Notes: generated by a model not told the origin, from the sequence alone. A stretch of DNA of 64,000 bases from JBBRHQ01 sp963781345 (GCA_963781345.1 CAWAFQ010000007.1:62001-126000), one strand, 5' to 3'. Counted from the first letter of the stretch, positions 17,857 through 29,032 are shown. Made by a program: numbers and translations.

Positions 17857-18188
17857 CGTCGAATCCTATGCCGAGGCAGCGCTACGGTCCACCCAGGCCC
17901 CGCCTGGCTCGCGTCAGGGGGGACGGATCGCACGTCGGGACAACCTCCGAGCGGGTGACCGCAACCGCGCGCGGTTCTGCGGGTTTGAGGGTCTGGATCG
18001 GCAGGGCGATCCGTGGAAGCGACGCCGGCGGCCCCGGGGCACGGCATCTCTTCCCGCCAAGGGGGGGAGGCAGGGGCGGGGTCGCAGGGCCCCGCCCCCC
18101 ATTCTTTCCTCCAGCAGCGCCCGGCCCTGGGATTCCTCAAGCGCCGCCCGGTCACACATCGATCCGCCCCAGTGCATATCATCCGCTC
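17857..18188. other. 332-base divergent intergenic region with a terminator-like hairpin
   Basis: Between the starts of the amidase (minus) and the lysyl-oxidase-like gene (plus). It contains no convincing ORF. The notable element is the hairpin at 18073-18098 listed separately, which is odd between two divergent promoters and hints at a short transcript or attenuator. Several C- and G-tracts surround it. Confidence 0.5.
18073..18105 (+). terminator. strong GC hairpin, terminator-like
   Basis: GGGGCGGGG, loop TCGCAGGG, CCCCGCCCC: a perfect nine-bp stem followed by CCATTCTTT. On the plus strand it would act on a transcript starting upstream within the same gap, about 110 bases before the lysyl-oxidase-like gene. 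Confidence 0.45.
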
Positions 18189-19040
18189 GTGCGAAGGTTG
18201 ATGAGCAGGGTGCCATCGATTGGCGGGGGAATGGGCCGGGGTCTCCTCGGAGTGCTCGCCGTCGCCCTCTGCGCGATCATCCCGCTGGCGGTTGCGCAAG
18301 CCACGTATAGCGGCGGGCACTACGCCGGCGGAGACAGCGCAGAGTCAAGCGCCGGGAATCCCTGCCTCGGCCCGCAGCGCTCCAAGCTGCTCTGCCCCGA
18401 CCTGAAGATCTCGAAGCCCACCGAGCTCTATCTGGACCGCAGCACACGGCCGGGACGAACCCTGCTGAGGGCGACCAACAACATCCGCAGCCGGGGCGAC
18501 GGGCCGGTCGAGATCCGCGGAATCCGGATCTCGCCTAACTCGATGCGGGTCAACCAGAGGATCCACCGCCGCGGCGGCGGCAAGCTCGCGATCCGGACCA
18601 CCGGCCGGGTCGACTGGTATCCGGTGCCGGGCCAGTACTACTACTGGAAGTTCCGCGACGCGGCACGCTTCGAGCTTTGGACGGTGGGAGGGAAGGGCAA
18701 GCCGCTGAAGCGATTCGAGGTCGGGCCGAAGCTCCACTACTGCCTGCGAGACCTGGTCCGCACCCGCCCCGGCCGGCGCTCGCCCCGCAATCCCGTCTAC
18801 CCGGGCTGCAGCCAGGAGCCCGGGCGACGGGCGGTCGTCCTCGGCACCTCGGTCGGGTGGTCGGACATCTACCCCTCCACCTACAACGAGAACTGGGTCG
18901 GGGTGACCGGGCTTCGCGGCTGCTTCGCCTTCTTCCTCGTGGTCGACCCGAAGAACCACATCCGCGAGCTCAACGAGCGCAATAACCGCGCCCACATCTT
19001 CGTCCGTCTCCCGTCGGGCCGGGTCGTCGGGCGCTGCTGA
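18189..19040 (+). CDS. secreted lysyl-oxidase-like protein lacking the copper histidines
   Basis: A secreted protein of about 283 residues. The start is ambiguous: GTG 18189 is given, ATG 18201 is also good; both yield a signal peptide ending near LAVAQA. The C-terminal half matches the bacterial lysyl oxidase domain: DLKISKPTELYLD, then LGTSVGWSDIYPSTYNENWV, GLRGCFAFFLVVDPKNHIRE and LNERNN. In genuine members the block before the FARYEL-type sequence has an H-x-H-x-H copper site; here it reads GQYYYWKFRDAARFELW, with Tyr/Trp in place of the histidines. Oxidase activity is therefore doubtful, and a structural or binding role in the envelope is more likely. Several Cys could form disulfides. 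Confidence 0.75.
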   Translation: MRRLMSRVPSIGGGMGRGLLGVLAVALCAIIPLAVAQATYSGGHYAGGDSAESSAGNPCLGPQRSKLLCPDLKISKPTELYLDRSTRPGRTLLRATNNIRSRGDGPVEIRGIRISPNSMRVNQRIHRRGGGKLAIRTTGRVDWYPVPGQYYYWKFRDAARFELWTVGGKGKPLKRFEVGPKLHYCLRDLVRTRPGRRSPRNPVYPGCSQEPGRRAVVLGTSVGWSDIYPSTYNENWVGVTGLRGCFAFFLVVDPKNHIRELNERNNRAHIFVRLPSGRVVGRC

Positions 19041-19046
19041 GCCGGG

Positions 19047-19655
19047 TCAGTCGCTGAGGAGCAGGTGGCGGGCGGCGGCGCTTCCCGCCGCGAGCGTCGC
19101 GTCGTGATCGCGGGCCGGGTCGGCGAGTGCCTGCAGCGCGAACCCGTCACCAAGCGCGAAGAGGAATGAGACGACGGCCTCGGCGTCGTAGCGGAGGTTG
19201 AGCACACCCTCGCGCTCCTTCGCCTTCAGAACCTCGGCGACCTGGGTCCTGGTTCGCTCGAACAGCGCTCCCAGCTCCCGCTGGATGTCAGGATTCCGGC
19301 GGCCGGCGCTGAACAGCTCGAACAGCAGCAGGAAGAACCCGGGGTCGTTGTCGATCAGATCCTTGAGGCTGGAGACGAGCACTCTGATGACGTCGTCGGC
19401 CGTCTTCGCCTCGGCCAGGGGCTGGTCGAGCCTGGCAACCCGGAACTCGGCGTCGCGGCGCACCACCTCGACAAGCAACCGCTCCTTGGTCCCGAAGTAA
19501 TAGTGCAGCAGGCCGCGGCTGACCCCGGCCTCGCCGGCGACCCGCTCGAAGGTCGACCCGGCGGCGCCGTGCTTGGCGACGCTGTCGCGCATCGCGGTAA
19601 CGATCCGCTGCGCCTTCTCCCCGCTCAGCTCCCGTTCCTTGGGTGAGGCCTCCAC
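19047..19655 (-). CDS. TetR-family transcriptional regulator (BetI-like)
   Basis: A 202-residue TetR repressor with an N-terminal HTH (AQRIVTAMRDSVAKHGAAGS, then FERVAGEAGVSRGLLHYYFG at about 15-60) and a helical effector domain (FFLLLFELFSAGRRNPDIQRE) resembling the BetI C-terminal type. Initiation is at GTG 19655. The gene lies directly upstream of the WS/DGAT acyltransferase gene's 3' end on the same strand, so its target is not obvious; acyltransferase or lipid genes are a guess. Confidence 0.88.
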   Translation of the reverse strand: MEASPKERELSGEKAQRIVTAMRDSVAKHGAAGSTFERVAGEAGVSRGLLHYYFGTKERLLVEVVRRDAEFRVARLDQPLAEAKTADDVIRVLVSSLKDLIDNDPGFFLLLFELFSAGRRNPDIQRELGALFERTRTQVAEVLKAKEREGVLNLRYDAEAVVSFLFALGDGFALQALADPARDHDATLAAGSAAARHLLLSD

Positions 19656-19691
19656 GCGCGAAAGTCTAGGGACGAGAGGCGTCCCGGGTCC

Positions 19692-21092
19692 TCAGGCTGC
19701 GGCGGCGGCCTCGCTCAGCGAGTCGATCTCCTCCGAGATCCAGCCGCCGAGCTGTTCGAGGTCATCGATCGAGTCGTAGTCACCCATCAACCCGATCTGG
19801 ACACCGCCGTTGTAGCTCATGATCGCGACCGCCAGCGCCTTCTCCGGCGCCAGGAACGGAATCGGGATCAGCGCCTCGAGCTTGCGTCCGCGCAGATAGA
19901 GCGGGAACTGCGGTCCGGGCACGTTGGTGACCAGCAGGTTGTAGACGCGACTGGAGAAGTTCAGCCGCGATGCCTGGGCGAAGATCGTCGGGGGAGCGAA
20001 ATCCTGAAGGCCCGAGATCACCTCAGCACCGACAGCCTGTCTCGATTCCTTCAGCCCCTCCATCGCCTCGCTGACGATTCGAAAGCGGGTGACGGGATCG
20101 CGTGCATAGACGGGCAGGGGACAGGCCATCATCGTGATCCGGTTGCCCAGGTCTGCGCCCTCGTCGGTGCCACGGACTGAGACCGGAACGCATCCGCGCA
20201 GCTCGAGGCCCTCGGTCCGCACCCCCCTCGACTCGAGCCAGCGGGCAAGAGCGCCGCTGACGACCGCGAGGAAGACGTCGTTGACCGTCCCCCCGAGGCC
20301 GTTCTTGATCGCCTTCAGCTCGGCCAGGCTGGTGCTGACCCAAAAGACCCGCCTGTGGGGGCCGATCTTGACGTTGAGCGGGCCATCCGGCGGGCGGTTG
20401 ATGATTCCCCAGCCGACCTCGGCAACACCCGCGGCGGCCTCGCGTGCTTCAGCGGCGACCCGGGCCGGATCGCGAAGGGCGCCGACTGCCCGTTCGGCGA
20501 GCCCGATCGGCGCCCGGACGATGTCTCGCACGCCGGCGGCGATCAGATCGATCCCCGAGGGCTCCGGCTGAGCCTTCCAGCGATCCTCCCTCCCGACCTC
20601 CGGCTCGGCGTCGGGCTCGAGGTCGAAGAGGACCGCTGTGATGTCCACCCCCGAGACCCCGTCGACGAGCGAGTGATGGGTCTTGTTGATCAGCGCGAAG
20701 CCGCCGTCCCGCAGACCCTCGACAAGCCAGATCTCCCACAGCGGCTTGGTGCGGTCGAGGCGCTGGGAGAAGATCCTGGCGGCTAGCCGGCGAAGCTCGT
20801 CGTCGGAGCCGGGCGCCGGCAGGGCCGTGTGGCGAACGTGGTAGGAGATGTTGAAGTCCGGATCGTCGACCCAAAGCGGCCGCCCCATCTCCAACCCCGG
20901 CACCGCGAGCTTCTGCCGGTAGCGGGGGACGAGGTGGAGCCTGGAGGCGATGTGGTCGGAGAACTCGTGCTTCGTCGGCGGCGGCCCCTCGAAGAGCATC
21001 ACCGCCCCGATGTGCATGTGTGCGCCGTCTCGCTCCTGCGCGAGGAAGGACGCGTCGATCGAGCTGAGGCGATCGAGGTGACCGGTGGGCAT
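19692..21092 (-). CDS. wax ester synthase/diacylglycerol O-acyltransferase (WS/DGAT)
   Basis: A 466-residue acyltransferase that esterifies fatty alcohols or diacylglycerol with acyl-CoA, making storage lipids in actinobacteria. The catalytic HHxxxDG motif is HHSLVDG at residues 139-145. PLWEIWLVEGL, NDVFLAVVSGAL and the C-terminal NVPGPQFPLYLRG with MSYNGGVQIGLMGD are the other conserved blocks. Length is normal. A second member of the family is cut by the right window edge. ATG at 21092. Confidence 0.93.
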   Translation of the reverse strand: MPTGHLDRLSSIDASFLAQERDGAHMHIGAVMLFEGPPPTKHEFSDHIASRLHLVPRYRQKLAVPGLEMGRPLWVDDPDFNISYHVRHTALPAPGSDDELRRLAARIFSQRLDRTKPLWEIWLVEGLRDGGFALINKTHHSLVDGVSGVDITAVLFDLEPDAEPEVGREDRWKAQPEPSGIDLIAAGVRDIVRAPIGLAERAVGALRDPARVAAEAREAAAGVAEVGWGIINRPPDGPLNVKIGPHRRVFWVSTSLAELKAIKNGLGGTVNDVFLAVVSGALARWLESRGVRTEGLELRGCVPVSVRGTDEGADLGNRITMMACPLPVYARDPVTRFRIVSEAMEGLKESRQAVGAEVISGLQDFAPPTIFAQASRLNFSSRVYNLLVTNVPGPQFPLYLRGRKLEALIPIPFLAPEKALAVAIMSYNGGVQIGLMGDYDSIDDLEQLGGWISEEIDSLSEAAAAA

Positions 21093-21181
21093 GGAAGAAA
21101 ACGGAGGTCAGAAGACAGGGATCAAGGTCAGAGCTTCGGGCCGCGACGCAGGTCCGGCCCGAGCCTGCCCTCTGCCTCCTC

Positions 21182-21688
21182 CTACTCCGCGTTGCCCGAG
21201 TTTCCGCCGGCTTCGCTGCCGGCTGGTGCCGGGGTGGCGGCGGGTGGCGCCGAGTTGGTGCTCGTCGTGGTGCTCGTGTACTCGAACTCCTCTTCGGCGC
21301 CGAAGAGAGTGTCCATGACCGCCTTGCGGGCGTTCTCGCTGAGCGCGAGGGTGACCCCGCCGGCGACCGCCCCGAGGACGAGCGTGCGCCCGATCCAGCC
21401 CTTCTTCTTCTTCTTCGGGGCGCGGATCTGTTCGGATGCCTCGCGCAGGGAGTCTGCCGCGGCGCGCAGGTCGCGCTGGACCTTCTTGTCGCTGCCGACG
21501 GCGTGCACGGGACTCTTGCCGTTGCGGGTCATGCGGCCGTAGGCGTGCCTGGCCGAGTCAAACGCGTCTTGGAGGTTCGCCCGCAGCTCGGCGTCTTCGA
21601 TCAGTCGCTGCACGTAGGGATTATCCCGCGCCATGGAATACGCCTCAGCCGCGCGGTCCGCCGCCCTGTTCGCCCTATTGCTGGCCAT
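21182..21688 (-). CDS. hypothetical protein with one membrane segment and polybasic motif
   Basis: A 168-residue protein without a family I can name. The first 90 residues are charged and Ala-rich, probably helical (RANRAADRAAEAYSMARDNP). A run of five lysines (APKKKKKG) precedes a single hydrophobic segment (WIGRTLVLGAVAGGVTLALS), after which a short charged region leads into a Ser/Thr/Pro/Ala-rich tail. A membrane-anchored cytoplasmic helical protein is the simplest topology. Confidence 0.72.
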   Translation of the reverse strand: MASNRANRAADRAAEAYSMARDNPYVQRLIEDAELRANLQDAFDSARHAYGRMTRNGKSPVHAVGSDKKVQRDLRAAADSLREASEQIRAPKKKKKGWIGRTLVLGAVAGGVTLALSENARKAVMDTLFGAEEEFEYTSTTTSTNSAPPAATPAPAGSEAGGNSGNAE

Positions 21689-21778
21689 TCGCTCTCAACT
21701 CCCTCGCTGGTCTCTCGAGATTTGCCTGCCCAGGATATACCCGCGCCGCCGCAAGCAACACCCTGCCGTCGCACAAGC

Positions 21779-23307
21779 TCATTCGGTCGGCCCGATGCCG
21801 TCCATCAAAACCCTGCTGTGGGGGAACCCCGTCGGCGCGTCCTTGAGCTCGCGAACGCGGATATGCGCCAGGGCGGGGGCGCTGTAGCGGGTGATCTCGA
21901 AGCGCCCGAACCGGGTTGCTGCGGTGCGATCGAAGGCGGGGCCGATTCCCGGGGGGCGCCCTGGTGGGGCCGGGCCGTCGGTGATCAGGTCGACCTCGCC
22001 TACGAACCACCTCTCCCCCTCGGGCTCGACCTGGAAGGAGCCGGTCGAGAGGTAGTAGCGGAGCGGAGCGGCGCCGAGGATCCAGGTCACCATCGCCCGC
22101 GGGCGCTGCGGTTCGCCGAGCCTGGCGGCGACCCCCCGCCAGTCGGGCCGCTGCAACGAGGTGTCGAAATCCGTCCAGACGACGAAGCCGAAACCGTAGA
22201 GAACGAGGGCCACGCCGACCGCGCTGCCGAGACGCCCGGCCCGGCCCGTCGTCACTCCCATCGCGATCAAGACGAGTATTGGCACCAGCGCCGGAAGCAG
22301 GTTTCGGTCGATGACGAAGTCCTTGCCGGCGAGGGCGAGGGCGAGGGGGACCAGCAGCGTCACCAGTGCCAGCGAGGCGACGACAGCGCCTGTCGTGCGT
22401 TGGCGGCGGCTCCCGCGAAGGGCCAGCAGCGCCAGCGCGGCGAGAGCCAGCAGCGCCGGCACGAGGGCCAGCAGCGGGCGCACCGGCTCGGCGATCAGGT
22501 CCCCGGTCTCCCCGACCATGAAGGCGACGGCGGTCTGCCCGATCCGGTAGGGAAGACCGAGCTTGCCGATCCAGTCCGTGTGTTGCCCCTGGCTCACCTG
22601 CCAGAGAGCAAGCGGCGCCAGGAGCGCCGCGACCGCCGTCACCCAGGCGAGGGCCCGCCGGACGTGGCCGCGGTGGCGCCAGAGCATCCACCCCGCCTCG
22701 GCCGCAAGTGGGAAGACCGCGAAGTAGTGGGTTGCCATCGCGAGCCCCGAGGCAAGTGCCCACCAGCCCATCTCGCGGGAGGCGCCGGTGCGCAGGGCGC
22801 GAAGAAAGAAGAGCAGCGAAACCGAGCAGAGCAGGACAAGCAGCGAATACGAGCGCGCCTCCTGCGAGTACCAGACGAGCATCGGGTTGACCGCAACCAG
22901 CGCCGCCGCGGCGACCCCGGTGCGCCGGCCGGAGATCTCGGCACCGATCCCGAAGGCGACCGGGATCACCGCAATTCCCGCAAGGGCCGAAAGAGAGCGC
23001 AACCCGACCTCTCCGGTCCCGGCGACCTGGGTCCAGAGCCAGGCGAGCACGTAGTAAAGGGGTGGCGCCGACTCGCCCGCGCCGACCTGATGGATCGCGT
23101 GCCACAGACCCGCGCGAAGGAGCCTGCTGGCGGTCACGATCTCGTCGTGGTGGTAGCTCTGCAGACCCAGGGTCGAGAGGCGAAGGGCGGCGGCGAGCAG
23201 GGTCAGCGCGAGCACGATCCAGAAGGTGCGGGAGCGGGCCCGGACCGCCTCGCGCGCGGCCTGGCCGAGCTGGGCGAGGCCGCCCGAGCCCAGCGCGGTT
23301 GCCTCCA

Positions 23308-23308
<1 letters not shown>
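21779..23308 (-). CDS. GT-C type glycosyltransferase, dolichyl-mannosyltransferase-like
   Basis: A 509-residue polytopic membrane protein with about ten hydrophobic helices. The first periplasmic loop carries SYHHDEIVTASRLLRAGLWH with the acidic pair expected for metal/donor binding in GT39/ArnT-like glycosyltransferases. YSQEARSYSLLVLL, a second family hallmark, follows. These enzymes transfer sugars from polyprenyl-phosphate donors to proteins, lipids or glycans outside the membrane. Donor and acceptor are unknown. Its ATG (23308) overlaps the lon stop by one base (TGATG), implying coupling to lon. Confidence 0.85.
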
Positions 23309-25764
<2,456 letters not shown>

Positions 25765-26208
25765 CTACTCGCGATCTATCGGAACGCGCCTGGCGGTCTC
25801 GGCCTGCTCGCGCAGCGGCAGCTCGACCCTGAGGACCCCGTCCTCGTACGTGGCCCGGGCGCGCTCGGCGTCGACGTCGACCTGCAGCTCGACTATCCGG
25901 CGGAAGGGGCCGGTCGGAACCTCGACCTGCTGATAGACGCGGCCCTCGGTCTCCTGGACGGGCCGCTCGCCGCTGATCGCCAGCTCGCGACCACTGACCT
26001 CGATGCTGACCTCGGCCAGCTCGACTCCCGAGAGGTCGACCTTGACGATCGCCCGCTGCGGATCGCCGCAGTAATAGACGTCCACGTTCGGCGAGAACCC
26101 GGTGGTGCGCCGGCTCACGTACCCGGCCCGGCCCCAGGCGTCCCCGAGAAGCTGATCCATCTCGCGGCGCATGCGGGCGAAGTTGGAGAAGAGGTCGCGC
26201 TCGGTCAT
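25765..26208 (-). CDS. Hsp20/alpha-crystallin small heat shock protein
   Basis: A 147-residue chaperone of the alpha-crystallin family that holds unfolded proteins. I start it at ATG 26208 (M-TERDLFSNFARMRREMDQ), since the frame upstream is repeat DNA. The crystallin domain runs from about residue 40 (FSPNVDVYYCGDPQ, AIVKVDLSGVE, ELAISGERP) to YEDGVLRVELPLRE. It abuts lon on the same strand. No Shine-Dalgarno is visible, so a leaderless mRNA is possible. Confidence 0.9.
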   Translation of the reverse strand: MTERDLFSNFARMRREMDQLLGDAWGRAGYVSRRTTGFSPNVDVYYCGDPQRAIVKVDLSGVELAEVSIEVSGRELAISGERPVQETEGRVYQQVEVPTGPFRRIVELQVDVDAERARATYEDGVLRVELPLREQAETARRVPIDRE

Positions 26209-26236
26209 CGGGGGAAGATTGCCAGACGGGGGAATC

Positions 26237-26395
26237 GGCGGGCGGGTCCTGCCACGGGATGGGCGCGGCTCTTGCGTAACGGCGGGCGGGTCCTGTCGCG
26301 GGATGGGCGCGGCTCTTGGGTAACGGCGGGCGGGTCCTGTCGCGGGATGGGCGCGGCTCTTGGGTAACGGCGGGCGGGTCCTGTCGCGGGATGGG
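26237..26395. repeat. 44-bp tandem repeat, 3.6 copies
   Basis: Three full units at 26237-26280, 26281-26324 and 26325-26368, with a 27-base partial fourth. The unit begins GGCGGGCGGGTCCTG and ends GCTCTTGGGTAAC; the last two full copies are identical and the first has three differences. It lies just upstream of hsp20 and has no supported ORF. Confidence 0.93.
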
Positions 26396-26450
26396 ACCCA
26401 CCATCCCCTGCGCTCCACGGCGGGTGCTCGGGGATGGGTCCTCCCATCCC
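26388..26450. repeat. two GGGATGG/CCATCCC hairpins
   Basis: GGGATGG...CCATCCC at 26388-26407 and GGGATGGG-TCCT-CCCATCCC at 26431-26450, following the 44-bp array. Both are short near-perfect stems, apparently diverged relatives of the array unit. They may fold in RNA or single-stranded DNA. Confidence 0.7.
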
Positions 26451-26540
26451 GTGCCACCCGCCCGACATTCAGCACCCGGGCCGGCAAGGAGCCCAGGATC
26501 GGCGCTCCCGAAACGACGATCTCCCTTGATGTCGGGGCGA

Positions 26541-26716
26541 CATACATGCAGTTCGTCAGCCACCCCCTCCCCACGGGACGTGGCCGACCTGCGGCATGGC
26601 CCACATGCAATTCGTCGGCCACGTCCTCCGATCCCGGACGTGGCCGACCTCTCGCATGGCCCACGTGCATTTCGTCGGCCACGTCCCCCCACCGGAGGTG
26701 GCCGACCTGCGGCATG
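26541..26716. repeat. palindromic repeat family A, locus 1 (two full, two partial copies)
   Basis: Two full 47-bp elements at 26578-26624 and 26638-26684, each with arms ACGTGGCCGAC and GTCGGCCACGT (the second with the same arms) and a 25-bp interior holding GCATGGCCCAC and TGCA. Decayed half copies flank them (26541-26563 and 26696-26716). The period is exactly 60 bp. Interior orientation is opposite to loci 2 and 3. Confidence 0.9.
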
Positions 26717-26859
26717 AAAAGCGGCGGGGGCTCCCGAGCTGTCGGCGTATCGGCGATCTGGCTCGCCGGGGTCGCTTTCGAAGCGGTCAGGGCGTTCGGG
26801 TGCCGCCAGAACGTCTTGCGCAGCCGAAGGCTGCTAGTGCGGGTGCCGCCCGAACGCCC

Positions 26860-27654
26860 TCAGACTTCAAAGGAGACGCCCTCCCGGGCAACCTCGACCG
26901 GCCCACCGAACGCCTCGGATGCCTCCTCGCGGGCCAGGTCCTGGTCGAGTTCGTCTGAGATGTGGGTGAGCACGACCCTTCTTGCTCTGGCGCGGCGGGC
27001 GTGCTCGCCGGCCTCGGCGGCGGTGAGGTGGCCGCGGACGCCGTTGCGCTCAGGCCTCGGCAGGGTCGCCTCGACGATCAGCAGATCGGTGTCCCGAGCG
27101 ACCTCAACCAGCTCGTCCCCGGGGCGGCAGTCGGCGCCGTATGTGATCCGGCCCTCGCCCTCGGCGGAGGTGATGTCGACGGCGAAGGTCTGAGTGAAAT
27201 GGGGCACCTCCTGGAAGCGGAGGCGAAGCGGGCCGGCCTCGACGGTCGAACCCGGCCGGTACTCGGAGAGCCGGAAGGCGCTCTCGATCAGGTCCTCGTT
27301 GCCCCAGGCGCCGACGACACGCCGAAACGTCTTCGTCGCACCGGGAGGGGCGATCAGGAGCGGCCGGGCCGGGTGCTTGGTGCCGGGGTGGGGCGGGACC
27401 GGCACGGGCTGCTGGCGGGGCGCGTAGGAGAGGGCGTAGCTGTAGGGAACGAGATCGAGGAAGTGATCGGCGTGCAGATGCGAGATCACGACCGCCTCGA
27501 CGTCAATGTAGTCGCGGAACTCCCGCAACTTGGCAAAGACCCCGTTGCCGCAGTCGAGCAGCAGCCCGTAGCCGCCCTCCTCGATCAGGTAGCCGCTGCA
27601 GGCGCCGCCGACGTCCTGCCAGGACGGAGACTTGCCGAGAACTGTGAGCTTCAC
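26860..27654 (-). CDS. MBL-fold metal-dependent hydrolase
   Basis: A 264-residue metallo-beta-lactamase-fold enzyme with the metal motif HLHADHFLDL (HxHxDH), an Asp-containing strand (ITYGADCRPGDELVEV) and a late His (VVLTHIS). Its general plan resembles RNase Z or arylsulfatase-type MBL proteins, but I cannot assign a substrate. The GTG start (27654) is preceded by AGAGGA. Repeat-rich gaps flank it on both sides. Confidence 0.85.
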   Translation of the reverse strand: MKLTVLGKSPSWQDVGGACSGYLIEEGGYGLLLDCGNGVFAKLREFRDYIDVEAVVISHLHADHFLDLVPYSYALSYAPRQQPVPVPPHPGTKHPARPLLIAPPGATKTFRRVVGAWGNEDLIESAFRLSEYRPGSTVEAGPLRLRFQEVPHFTQTFAVDITSAEGEGRITYGADCRPGDELVEVARDTDLLIVEATLPRPERNGVRGHLTAAEAGEHARRARARRVVLTHISDELDQDLAREEASEAFGGPVEVAREGVSFEV

Positions 27655-27716
27655 CGCATCCTCTCTCGCGGCCCACTCTAGACACGACTGCTGATTCAGA
27701 TGCGCAGCTCAGACCG

Positions 27717-27834
27717 ACGTGGCCGACGAATTGCATGTAGGCCACGCCTGAGGTCGGCCACGTCCGGCGACGTCCGGCCCCGCGAGGGGGTGGCCGACTA
27801 AATGCATGTGGGCCATGCCTGAGGTCGGCCACGT
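27717..27834. repeat. palindromic repeat family A, locus 2 (two copies)
   Basis: Two 47-bp elements at 27717-27763 and 27788-27834. The first has perfect arms ACGTGGCCGAC/GTCGGCCACGT; the second has lost the outer two bases of its left arm. Interiors carry TTGCATG or AATGCATG and GCCACGC or GCCATGC. Unit spacing is 71 bp. They lie between the MBL gene start and the 3' end of the small Cys-rich gene. Confidence 0.9.
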
Positions 27835-27873
27835 CCGGCCACGTCCGGTGAGGGGAGGGGGCGTCGGCCGGGG

Positions 27874-28074
27874 TCAGGCGGCGCCGGATTCGCGCGCCCA
27901 GCGCGGCGCCCGCATCAGAAGGACGGGCTGGCGCGGTGGGACGAGCCCCTCTGGGCGGTTGGGACGGAAGGTGGCGCAGGGCTCGTCGAGCTCGAGGGCG
28001 CAGAGAAGGTTCTTGCGGAAGTAGCACTCGCCGCAGGAGGGGGTCCTGCCAGAACCTTTTGCGCGCTTCGCCAA
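27874..28074 (-). CDS. small four-cysteine protein, function unknown
   Basis: A 66-residue protein. I chose TTG at 28074 because GGAGAGG lies six bases upstream and the product M-AKRAKGSGRTPSCGECYFRK begins at the conserved-looking basic stretch; the longer open frame has no support. It has CGEC, then single Cys in LLCALELDEPCATFRP, a pattern suited to zinc or disulfide formation. I believe similar short proteins occur in related actinobacteria, but I cannot name a family. Flanked by the family A repeats downstream. Confidence 0.6.
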   Translation of the reverse strand: MAKRAKGSGRTPSCGECYFRKNLLCALELDEPCATFRPNRPEGLVPPRQPVLLMRAPRWARESGAA

Positions 28075-28175
28075 TCCAATCCTCTCCCGATCGAGTCCGT
28101 TTCGTTTGCGCCAGGCCTGCCCGCCGGCGACCGCGCCATGTAAGCACCGGACCGCGGTCGCCGCAGGGGCCATTC

Positions 28176-28232
28176 CCGCAAATCGCATCTTCTTCTTCAC
28201 AGGGCGGTGACAACTTTCCGCGGGATTTGCGG
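28176..28232. promoter_or_regulatory. inverted repeat CCGCAAATC ... GATTTGCGG
   Basis: Nine-bp perfect arms at 28176-28184 and 28224-28232, in the divergent gap ahead of the fatty acid hydroxylase ATG at 28273. The 39-base spacer is long for a single operator; paired half-sites for a dimeric regulator or an RNA hairpin are both possible. Confidence 0.35.
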
Positions 28233-28272
28233 TGACCCGCATCCGGTCCGCGGCGGCGCTACCATTTTCGCG

Positions 28273-28905
28273 ATGGCAACCCATCAAAGAAGCGAGCGCC
28301 TCGCAGCATCGCCGGAGATGTTCGAGAGCGACTTCCTCAACTTCTTCTCGCGCGTGCACCCCGCGGTACCGGCGATCATCTTCCTACCCGTGGTCGCCGC
28401 AATGGAATGGCTCGGGGCCGACGGGGGCGTCGGAGCCGGCAAGCTGATTGGGCTGACGCTCGCCGGGATCTTCATCTGGACGCTGACCGAGTACTGGCTG
28501 CACCGCCTCGTCTTCCACTGGTGCCCCGACAACAGGTTCGGGCGCCGCCTGCACTTCATCATCCACGGGGTCCATCACGACCACCCCAACGACAAGCTCA
28601 GGCTGGTGATGCCGCCGGGGGCCAGCATCCCACTCGCCGCGCTCTTCTACGGAGCCTTCCTCCTAGTCTTCGGCACGCCCGAGGCCTATCCCCTCTTCGC
28701 CGGCTTCATCGGCGGCTACCTGGTCTACGACTACACCCACTACTTCGTCCACCACTTCGTGCCCAAATCCAGCTTCGGCAAACGCCTGCGCGAGCATCAC
28801 ATGCGCCACCACTTCCAGGATCACCGCTTCGGCTACGGCGTCTCCTCGCCGCTCTGGGACGCCGTTTTCCGGACGCTACCCCGCCGTCGCCGGCCCACCT
28901 CCTAG
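28273..28905 (+). CDS. fatty acid hydroxylase-superfamily membrane protein (FA2H-like)
   Basis: A 210-residue integral membrane diiron hydroxylase. Histidine clusters expected for the superfamily are present: EYWLHRLVFH, HFIIHGVHHDHP, HYFVHHFVP and REHHMRHHFQDH. The HHDHP context resembles fatty acid 2-hydroxylases/Scs7 without the cytochrome b5 domain. Hydrophobic helices flank the clusters. The reaction would be O2-dependent hydroxylation of an acyl chain or similar lipid. ATG 28273 is used; an upstream GTG at 28207 would add 22 residues of poor composition. Confidence 0.87.
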   Translation: MATHQRSERLAASPEMFESDFLNFFSRVHPAVPAIIFLPVVAAMEWLGADGGVGAGKLIGLTLAGIFIWTLTEYWLHRLVFHWCPDNRFGRRLHFIIHGVHHDHPNDKLRLVMPPGASIPLAALFYGAFLLVFGTPEAYPLFAGFIGGYLVYDYTHYFVHHFVPKSSFGKRLREHHMRHHFQDHRFGYGVSSPLWDAVFRTLPRRRRPTS

Positions 28906-29032
28906 CACCAGAGCCACCGACGCCTTTGCACCGGCGGTACAGCCGGCCCTGCTGAGCACCGATCGATTCCTGGGTGCGGATCAGTGGACAACCGCCCGGG
29001 CCTGGCGCCGCCGCCCGAGCCTGGCGCTCCGC

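Noticed and set aside
17900..18110. Riboswitch ahead of the lysyl-oxidase-like gene
   Set aside because: No known riboswitch consensus could be recognised; only a hairpin is clear.
26237..26716. CRISPR array
   Set aside because: The repeats are direct but have no unique spacers: the 44-bp units abut each other, and the 47-bp units are separated by only 13 bases or so. No cas genes occur nearby.
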